Shown one piece after another: positions 55,146 through 64,000 of a DNA stretch of 64,000 nt. Below the pieces are notes generated by a model. It was not told the DNA's origin, made no database searches, and was given only the letters and a program-made list of their open reading frames with translations. How positions within the stretch are numbered: the stretch's first letter is position 1; every line of letters begins with the position of its first letter. The DNA comes from Symsagittifera roscoffensis (lineage: Eukaryota > Xenacoelomorpha > Acoela > Convolutidae): contig NC_087070.1 in assembly GCF_963678635.1 (NCBI RefSeq), forward strand, positions 15,439,840 to 15,503,839. Reading direction: 5' to 3'. The translations under genes were made by a program, and so were the position numbers.

Positions 55146-56189
55146 TTTTAAATTTTTAATCTAATTCAGATTTTTTCAGATAAAAGTTATCACAGCAGTT
55201 AACCGCTTTTGTCCGCAAGAAAAACAAATGTCAGTAAATCTTGTTGAGAGTCTCAGAATATCTCAGACAGACTTCAGTTAACTTAAGAAAACTACCAAAA
55301 TAAGAATAACTATTTGGCCTCGAAAAAGCGTAGAGGTACAAAATTATACAAATGTGGTTAGACTAATTTTACTTAACAATACAGGTGTTCTGGCATTGCA
55401 AATCGGATTGACAAATATTCGGCAAAAATCATAAAACGAGACTTTTGCAACAGTCTGCTGTGGTTTTAAATCACAGTTCATTCACACTAATCTATTCAAA
55501 AACTGATTACAAAATGGTCATTGACAAGACATTGTTTATGCGAATCTGAATTAAAGTGCAAAAAGACGGTGCACAGTGACCAGTTACGCATAACGGCTTA
55601 GTCTGAGATTTACAAAAAAGCAGTCATAATATTGATATTCATCATAAAAGAGCTCAAACATCAGTAATAGTCACAGACTTGAAGCACTTTGCCAACTATT
55701 TAGTCTGAATTTGGTTCTAATCGGCAATAGCAGATCCCCCACCTCAAATTAGTGCAAAATAATTCAACAATGTGCATCGAAAATTTAACTCAATTGCTAT
55801 GTGAGGCATTATTAGGCAAGAGTGCGGATAGATCACATTCTACCATGTTTGTAAGTGAATTTTGGATTCAGTTGTTAATAGCAGAGAAAAAAGGTGCTAA
55901 TGCGGATTGGATTCCGAAACAGAGCCAAATTGATAGGTTTTTCATCTTTTCTGCTGATGGAACATGGCTTAAAAAATTCTGTTTTTTAAGAACAAAAAGT
56001 TTGCATCATAAATTTGGGGGAATTTTTTGAAAACTGTCTCGATTTATAGTTCTTTCGCATTTTTTTTTGTGTTTTCTCTCTAGTAGTAATATGAATGACT
56101 GTTTTATACATAAGTTTGATTTTCGCTTTATTGCTATCAACTATATTTGACTCCATAGCGCTATTTTCAGAACAGAAAATAAGCAAATT
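55146..56189. other. Upstream region of the unknown gene, nothing recognised
   Basis: No repeat family seen elsewhere in the window and no convincing exon. The open frame at 55752-56030 (plus) is short and AT-driven. The promoter is presumably here, but no element can be singled out. Confidence 0.35.
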
Positions 56190-58205
56190 AAAGCATGGGC
56201 ATCCGGTTACTGTGCAAGTAGCACAGAATGTTCCGACCATAATCTTTAGAAAATTAGGTTGAGAAAGTTTTTTTACCAAGGTAGTGTATTTTTTTTCTGC
56301 CTGGATGAGAGGAAAGGATCTGGGGTAAAATTTGATTTAGGCAAATTGGACAAAAAATGTTGGAAATTTTTTATGGTTGTTCGAATCACGACTGAAAGTG
56401 CGTTAATATGATATTATGATATATCACTCAACCCAGTCCAATGATTAATTGTGGTACAAGATTTTGCGTGGAAAACAAAAAGCAAAAAAAAAAATTAAAA
56501 CACACCTGAATACATAGTTCCTCCCCATTTTTCAAATGGTCTGAACAACAACTGTCATCCCAAAACGCTCGCAAGCTTATGATTTGAAAAAAGTTTCAAA
56601 TTATGATTTTGGCCTTGAATCTTTGATTCAAGTAGTTCCTCGAGTTTTGGACTTGACTTTGGTATCTAGAGGAGTTTTAGCTGATATTTGTGATTTTAAT
56701 GTCTCATTGTAGATTAAAGGATTGAACTAACATCTCAAAATCGTCTATAAAGAGCGCAAAATAATACAAAATTAGCCGGTTACTGAGCATGTAGCAGAGA
56801 ATGTCTTGACCATAGCCTTCAAAAAAGTACAAGATTTTTTTTCAAATTAGTGTAGTTTTTTTCTGCGTGGCCTGATAAAAAGATCTGACGTAGAACTATA
56901 GCTTCGGCACATTTGACATTCATTGTAAAATAAGCAATCAGGAGATCAGTTTTTAAGCAAAAAGAATTATAAGCAAAACAAACAAAATAATGAGAAAGTT
57001 TGAAAAAATCATACTTTTTTCAAATTTTTTCTGCAAATTTTTTGAAATTTTTTTGAAGATTTTGATTCTTAAAACTGCATTAAAAGTCTCCAAACACTGA
57101 ATTTACTTGAGCGAAACTAAATTTTAGCACAGATAAGCTGTTGTAAACGGCCTAAAATAAGCATAATAAGCTCGCTTTATACGCTCGAATTTAGACGAAA
57201 TATCAAAAAATTTAAACCTGTTTTTCTCGATACTGGGAAAACGTTTTGGGAATTTTGACTAAAACGGCTGTATTAGGATATAGCATTCATCTTTCTACGA
57301 AGATTTATTGCGGTAGCTGATTTTGCAAAAAAAACAAAGAAAACGAAAAAGAAGAATGAAAAAAACCAAAACGCACCCGAATACAAAGTTCTTCCCATTT
57401 CTCAAATGATTGCAATAACTCGTCTTTTTTGAAAGAGGCAAAAAGTTTAAATTTTTTACATCAATTAGAATCAACACTGAAAGTAGTACATTTGGATATA
57501 TACACTTTTTTATTTCTCTATATATTCTCTAGATACTATAATTCTAACCCAAAAATTTAAAACAAAGGCTTGGGATTATTCATTGGCGTGTGGCGTATCA
57601 AAAATTTGCGCTAAGAACGGTTACTCTTAAGTTATCTCAATATAGAAAAAAAAACCGGTTGCTCTTTGTTGCTCTGCAAGTAGTACAGAATGGTCCGACC
57701 ATAAATATCGAAAAACACAGTTTTTTTTTGTTTTTCATATTAGTGTCGTTTTTAGTGTGTGGTATACAATCGAGTACAAAGCTAGTAAATTAGCAATAAT
57801 CGACAGTATTTGTCTTCAAAAAGTGAATTAAAAATGTCTCAAAAAACGAACAAAAAAGAACTACAAAAATATAAAGTTTTTTTTCTAACTTTTTGCGCTC
57901 TTAATTTTTTTTTGAAATTTTTTTTGCGTCATTCGTTCGAAATTTAGACAAAATTTCCAAAACCTCACACCAGTTCTTCTTGACAAAGGGACAACTTTTT
58001 GAGAAATTTTTAATGTCCGAATTATGCTTAAAAAGCTTTAATATGATATATCACTCGGCCCGTTCCGGTAATTTTTTGTGGAACCATATTTTGCCCCAAG
58101 AGTCCAAAAACCCAGGGAAAAAAGAAAAAAAGAAAATAATAAAACGCAACCGAATTTAAAATTCCTCTTCACTTTCAATAGTCGGAACAAAAACACGCCA
58201 AACAT
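56190..58205 (-). repeat. Three inverted copies of the repeat found in the 14-18 kb array
   Basis: Copies at about 56190-56540, 56765-57425 and 57645-58205 each begin (plus strand) with CCGGTTACTGTGCAAGTAGC-like words and GAATGTTCCGACCAT, and end with CACCCGAATACAAAGTTC-like words. In the 14-18 kb array the same two ends occur in the opposite orientation (GTATTCGGGTGT ... GGAACATTCTGTGC). The middle copy keeps the inverted block TAAGC...GCTCGAATTTAG near 57160-57195. Confidence 0.6.
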
Positions 58206-59029
58206 AGATTTTTGGTTATTTTCCCTGAAAGTAGGGATAACACAATAGACAAAAGACAAATTAAATAAACAATCTTTTTAATGCCTTATGTTGAAAAAGT
58301 TAGCCCAGTTTTGACCAGGCCTATACAAATTTGTGTGTTTTTTTTAAATTTGAACTACTGTAATTAGGTTTCGCTATGGAACAAGATTAAACCTAAAAAA
58401 AATTTTGATACGAAACGTATTAAACAGGAACTCATGCCAATCTTGAATTAGTAGTTAACTTTTGATAAGCCTAGAACTATTGTGCTCTTTGATTAGAATA
58501 ATCGGGCACCTTGAATACTTGAATAAAAAGAGCCCAGGATTACCAAGAAGCAGAGTACCAAGTTCTTTCAGCTTTAAAAATTTTGTGAGCTATGGAACCC
58601 CAAAAGTACAAGATACAACGCAAAAGATGAAATATATATAATCAAGATTAGTTTCAGAGCTATTTGAAGATTGCCTAGTTGAGAGAAGAATTAAATGAAG
58701 TTTTTTCGCAAGCCTAGCAAGGTCTCTCTTTGCTTGTAAACCATTTAACGCGAGTCACCTATTGTGTAATATTTGACATCCAACCGGTGTTATCTGTAAA
58801 TTAGATATGTTTTTTCATAATTATTCATCAGAAACTTTCCATTTGAAAAAAGAATTATCGTTGAACAAACGTTCATTTTCGCAACCGAATTTTTGCAACT
58901 GGAAAAAGAATTAACGTTGAAACAAACTTTTTTGACAACTTTCATTTTCGCAACTTTTTTATGGAATTTATGTTCGCTGAAAGCAACGAACAAGCAACTG
59001 TGGCTTTCTTCCTCCTCAAGGATTCGACC

Positions 59030-59370
59030 CCCCTGCCGACCCAAAGGGTCCCCCTTTGTCCAATTTTGAGCGACGGACCCTAAAATTTTCTAAAAGCGCA
59101 TTTGGCGCCAATATATACTAGTTTTGAGGGGGGAGCGCGCGCCGAAAAAACGCAATTTTTTGGCCAAAATTTTACAAAAAGTGCCTAAAAACGCCTTTTT
59201 TGGCCTGTTTTGTCTAAATTTTGCGGGCGGCACAGAAAATTTTTCAAAATAGGGAGAAAACAGTGCTTTGGGAGAGCTCGAAAAATCAATTTGGTCGACC
59301 TAAAAAAAAGGTCGACAAAATTTTTCAAAATCCGCCCCCCCCCCTCGAGAAAATCCTAGATCCGCTCCTG
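59030..59370 (+). repeat. CCCAAAGGGT-type dispersed repeat
   Basis: It contains CCGACCCAAAGGGTCCCC, then GGCGCCAATATATACTAG, a GGTCGACC...GGTCGAC inverted pair at about 59292-59316 and a C-run followed by TCCTAGATCCGCTCC. Diverged relatives are at 6465-6910 and 21780-21910. Positions 58206-59029 show nothing recognisable. Confidence 0.45.
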
Positions 59371-59524
59371 AGTACTACCATCTGTTCCCATCAAACTGAT
59401 ATACGAAACAAAAATTAATTGATTCAAAATTATTAAAATAAAATTGAAAAATTATATATTTTACAGTTTTTGGTCTAATTTTTTTTTCTGTTTTCCAATT
59501 TTAAATTAATCGTTTTCAAATCAA

Positions 59525-59655
59525 GGATCTCTTCAACTTCCCCACCTTCTGCAAATGGGTGGATATTTGTCACTTGGTACAAAATTCTCATAAACCGCCG
59601 TTAATATATTTCTTTATAGGTGGAGAGATTCGTAACTAGGTACCCAGGGGAAAAT
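59525..59655. mobile_element. Decayed MITE related to the 5.6-kb and 23.0-kb copies
   Basis: The left end GGATCTCTTCAACTTCCCC, the inner ATAGGTGGAGAGATTCGTAA and CTAGGTACCCAGGGG match the copy at 5570-5730. The right terminus is lost and no target duplication is clear. Confidence 0.5.
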
Positions 59656-62600
59656 AAATCACAACGGAAAGGACTTTTTTTGATACCGCATTTGATCCTC
59701 TACGAACTTTATTTCAGGTAGTCAAAATTGACCCAAAAAACACCGGGTTCTTTTCCACTTTTCCCCCAACATTTCAAATTTTCATTTTTCTTAGTGTGAT
59801 TATGGCTAAACGCGTGATGTTACGATGTAAGGTATAGAGAACATATCTGTTCACAGTAGTTAATTTGTTCACCAGGCAAATTTTTGTTGCATAATCACAA
59901 CGTTAAAGTATTGCATTGAAATTACACAAAGAGATCAACTTCTCATCCATTTCTCGATGTAAATAAGCCTAAAATGGGGGAAATTTTTTTGTGGTTTCTT
60001 TAACAAGCAATACTCAAAAAAATTAAACGAGGGAACTAACGATGTCTTACAAGCTGTATTTGTTAAAGTGGTCAAAAAAAATTGTCGTAATCGGATTTTG
60101 GTCATAGAATTTAAAAAATATATTTTTATGGCTATTGTATAAATTTGTATCTTACCTTTCGTATCAGTCAGCCTTCATAAAAGTAAAATCTATTTTGATT
60201 GGTATAAGTTTTTAAGTCGCAAAGTTTAATTTAAAAGCGCAACGACCGGAAATTAAATAAGGAAGTTAACTTCGACTAGTATAGCAAATTTCATTAATGG
60301 GTTTCTTCACTTATGACAAAAAACTTATTCATTCACTTGGGATTTCAGTTCATGTCAAAATTGGTGCCTGTTGGGTTTCAAAATGGGCTCATTTTAAATT
60401 AAATTCTCACTCTTGGGGCTAAATCGGTTAATTGTTTTCACCTTCGGACAAAAGAAAAGTCAATCATTTAAAACAATTGAAACCATTAGGAAAGCAAAAA
60501 GCAAGTGAACCTCTCTGTTTGAGGGCAAATTTGGTCTCTTTGAGGAAACTTGACAAGTATTTGAAGATAATGTTTTATAGACTAAGTACCCAAATGGCAC
60601 TTTGAAAAGGGTGCAGTACAACAATTCTCACAGCCGAAAAGTAAGCTGGCCGAAGGAGTTTTTCTCAATTCTTTATGCAAATGTTTGGACAAATAATTGT
60701 TTTTGGGATCTAACTTCCCAAAAAATTAGCTCTTTTGCGAGTTATTTTATATAAAAAAGTGTCCCAGAAAAAATCAGCTTTTTTGAGGATTTTTTAGATA
60801 GAAAAAATTCAACAGTTTCAAAAGTATAATGAAGCAATTTACTATCCTCCTCGTTAAAGCGGCTTAGAAGGAAAGATGTCAAGTTGGCTTAAAGTTGGAA
60901 ATTTCAGCCCATCCTGAAATTTCCAACTTGAAACCAACTTGAGGAGCTTTGTGACTGAGAATTGTTGCAACGCTAAGCAGTTTCCATACTAATCAAATAG
61001 TGGGCTAGAGTATCATGACTTTGTCTGTTAAGGGAAGTGGAAGCTGCAACTTAATCCGATATAAAAATTTCACTAATTGATTCAAAGATTTGGTTTCACA
61101 TATAATCTTGAATCGATTCTAATGTTTCACCATTGGGAAAAATTAAGAAGAGCTTTTCCGAAGTTGGGATTTTCGAGTGAGATGAAACTGGATTGACTGT
61201 GATCACAATTCAATGCACAGTGAACTAATTATCTATTCGAGAAATGCTTTTGAGTCTTGAAAGCAACGTTTTTAGCTCCAATTTCACGAGAAAAAGAATG
61301 CAAAAAATCTTCCAAAATTCGACATTTTTAAACATCGGCTTTTCAAACCACCTCACCAGAATGTAATCATGTTTTAAATGAATGAAAGTCTATTCTCAGT
61401 TGTTCAAATTTACCTGTGTGGAGTATGTATGTAAATGTTCTATAAAATGCTGTAGTATATCAATAAAACCATGTATCGATTACTTTCAGACTGTCTCGCT
61501 ACTTCAGACTTCCTGTCTTGAAGTATAAACAATAAAAATAAATATTTTCACGCAGATCTGGATTTCAGTTGGATTTTGGTCGATACTTTGGCCCGAAGAT
61601 TGTTTTTGTTTTTTGCTCTGCTGTAGATATCATTTTAAGATGGATCTTACGCAAGACCGGATACCATTTATGAAAGGGTTACAAATATTTTTTCGAGCAA
61701 ACCATCCAAATGGCATATTGTAGCTCTCGTCCTATAATTTTCAAGATCCATACACAATAAACTACACGTTGTCTCCACCTAATTATCAACGAATCTCCCA
61801 AAACTTCAAACTATCAGTTTCGAATCTTTTAAAATTCACTTTCCAACCCAATTTTGTCGCCACTCCCTTTTTTGAAAAGTTGTCCCAATAATGATAATCA
61901 CGAATGGTATTCTGTAGAAACTTAGAGTTAATTCGTAATTGATCAAAAATATTCATGAATAAGTCTTACCTAATAATTTGGGAAGCAAAAGAGCAAATTA
62001 GTTTTCAATTCTATTGAGTTTTTCAAGATTTTATTATGCAACTTTGATTGAAACTTAGTCTACCGAAAGAAGCAAATCCAAGATAACCCACATTATGTCA
62101 TTTGTACCACCCATGAAACCTGTTCACATTTTGTCTGCGTGGTTGACTAATTAGACAGCTGTTTTTCATTTTGGACTTGTAAACAGTCCCTATAATCTAG
62201 ACCCAAATGAAAGGAACTAGTCCTTTTCAAACTAGGAGGAAAATTTTCTATCTATGAGGTAGAACCGGTTGATAATCGAATGAATTCAGCAGCTAAACAG
62301 TCATTCTCTATGTAGAAAAAATTGCTGAACTATCGACTAATTGACTGCTATATTCTATTCAAATTTTTCGTCGCAATGACATCTTTTGGCTGTTTTTTTA
62401 TATAATTTTTTTTATACAATTTGTCTAGAACTTGAAAATTAATCACATTTTTAGCAAGTACTAAAAACCCTGGATTCTTGTAATTTCAATCGGTTGTAGT
62501 CAATACCTTGAAAAAGAAAGTTTAACATATCATTTGAATTTATATATTTATAGCCGCAGTTATTCGTCTATTCGACCCTTTATCGTCCGAAGAACCTGTT

Positions 62601-63225
62601 TCGAAAGAGCTGGTTTTTAGAAGGGGATATAAATGGGCAATTGAGACCAAGTTTATGGGACGTAAAACGACCAATTTGTCAACATAAACAAACCAAACCA
62701 AAACACCTGTAAAGTTTTATCTACACATTCACTTATAAAACTCAGATTTTCTTAAATTGAACATAAGCTTCGGGATAAATATAAAATCCTATAACCCGGT
62801 TTCAAACTCTGACACAAGCATATGGAAATGGGAGCAAAAGCAATTTGGAGTTTAATTGAATGGCTTTAAGAGCGGATATTCGTATCCAGAAATGCCACCC
62901 AAAGTATACCTCAAATATGTGGTCTGACCAAAAAAAAATGTGATCTCACGTGTTCAAAATATGCCTGAAGATCAGTGATTAATTCAACGCTAACACTCAA
63001 GTTCTAAGATTTAAGTAAACCCTAGGAAGTGCTCACGTGATCAAAAACATAAAAACTCTGCTTAAAAATGTGATCAAAAACATTAAACCTTTACATATTC
63101 ATTGGCTATATATCGACGCCAATACATTTTTGAAGGAAAAATTTGAATTTTGGCTGTCCAAAGTATTCTATTCAATTCTCAAAGAAAATAGACGAAGTAT
63201 TTAATCTCGGAAATAAAAGAAAAAC
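59656..63225. other. Sparse intergenic region
   Basis: There are no long open frames and, apart from the hairpin at 60879-60942, no repeats shared with the rest of the window. It is the least repeat-like stretch of this length here. Regulatory elements or non-coding exons may be present but cannot be seen from sequence alone. Confidence 0.4.
60879..60942. repeat. 29-bp near-perfect hairpin
   Basis: Arms of 29 nt (27 of 29 positions pair) surround a 6-nt loop (CCCATC). The left arm reads TCAAGTTGGCTTAAAGTTGG and continues to CAG; the right arm returns through CCAACTTGAAACCAACTTGA. The size is in the range of a small-RNA precursor, but a fold-back remnant is equally possible. Confidence 0.6.
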
Positions 63226-63720
63226 AAGACTGCTCGTATCAGGGCGAAGCCCTGAATGTTATGACTGCCTTTTAAGGTCTATGGAGCAGTAATAGTATGA
63301 AAAATTAAATGTAAAAAAAATAAAAAGAGATTGTATTTTTTTTTTTAAATTTGAGGTTTTTTGTAAAACCCATCAACCCACACACCACATAATGATCAAA
63401 GTGATAAATTTCGCTCCTAGGAACAAACCAATTATGTCAAATAAGCTTCCCTCAACCAATTAAGAACGATTTCTAAGACGGACTCAATCTCAAATAGCGC
63501 GAAATATATAGCGCGTTATTTGTCACAAATTGGCCTAAATGGCAATCTCTAAACCCCCATAACTTTACAAAAAATGATCACAGGTGAAATATCTTTTCAA
63601 ATTTAAGCTCAAGACAACAATACTTGTTGAATGATCTAAAGAAATTCCGTCAAAAATGGCTAGTTAAAAAGTCGAAATTTGTCCGAAGAAAAAAAACCAC
63701 TCAGAGCACAAATATTCCGT
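63226..63720 (+). repeat. GGGCGAAGCCC repeat family, copy with altered end
   Basis: It starts AAGACTGCTCGTATCAGGGC and follows the copy at 44864-45405 closely as far as GAGCACAAATATTCCGT. The terminal hairpin is replaced by the microsatellite that follows. Confidence 0.65.
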
Positions 63721-63815
63721 ACAAATATAGAGCACAAATATGCCCAGAGCACAAATATACCCAGGGCAAAAATATACCCAGAACCCAAATATACCCAGAG
63801 CACAAAAAAAAACAG
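63700..63815 (+). repeat. Minisatellite grown from the repeat end
   Basis: Five or six units of about 17-18 bp of the type CAGAGCACAAATATACC follow one another. The unit is derived from the GAGCACAAATATTCCGT end word of the adjacent repeat. Confidence 0.75.
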
Positions 63816-64000
63816 CGAAAAAGGTGAAAAGATTTTTTGAATTTTTGAAAACATATTTTGATTCAATTTTCAAAGAAACTGCCGTCGATTATGTCTTATT
63901 TACTAGATCTATCAAACATGCCAAAATCTAGGCTTTGAGGCTTATTTTTACCACGGACAAATAACTTCGCGAAACTTTATTGAAACCAAAACGAAACTTC

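Noticed and set aside
59656-63225. Coding gene in the right-hand sparse region
   Set aside because: No open frame with splice-compatible ends and non-random protein composition was found on either strand.

Overview
The window is animal nuclear DNA: AT-rich and repeat-dense, with split genes that have GT-AG introns. Two genes are recognisable and both are metazoan. The left one is an OCA2/P-protein-like transporter. The central one is Slit, the axon-guidance ligand. A third gene candidate, of unknown function, lies at about 54-55 kb. All three read on the minus strand. Slit has six EGF modules, then laminin G, then one more EGF, the arrangement known from fly and nematode Slit, so an invertebrate is likely. 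I cannot name the species.

Layout. (1) 1-12.0 kb: the 5' half of the OCA2-like gene. Seven phase-compatible exons give 398 codons from an ATG at 11981 down to 2328; the rest lies off the left edge. Its introns hold a Helitron, a MITE with an 8-bp target duplication, and SINE-like repeats. (2) 12-33 kb: repeat-rich intergenic DNA. It contains a 4.7-kb tandem array at 13.9-18.7 kb, several copies of a repeat with hairpin ends that carries a tRNA-Pro-like segment, a hAT-like MITE, a second Helitron, and two doubtful coding fragments at 28.8 and 30.7 kb. (3) 33.2-49.2 kb: Slit, built from only two coding exons. Exon 1 carries the signal peptide and the first LRR block; exon 2 is one 3.6-kb exon carrying everything else. 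Between them is an 11.5-kb intron containing a third Helitron (itself split by a solo LTR), a decayed Penelope-like element with GIY-YIG remnants, a PHD-finger fragment, and a second LTR-related copy split by another repeat. (4) 49-64 kb: sparse DNA with the unknown disordered-protein gene, a MITE, inverted repeat copies, and a long hairpin at 60.9 kb.

The genes show no sign of acting together. The OCA2-like protein would be a multi-pass organelle-membrane transporter. Slit would be secreted and bind Robo receptors. The most informative non-genic signals are the three same-strand Helitrons with internal satellite arrays (one with dimeric higher-order structure), the MITEs with exact 8-bp target duplications, the covarying hairpin shared by two LTR-related copies, and the hammerhead-like core downstream of the Penelope-like remnant. 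No prokaryotic feature, CRISPR array, rRNA gene or intact tRNA gene was seen.
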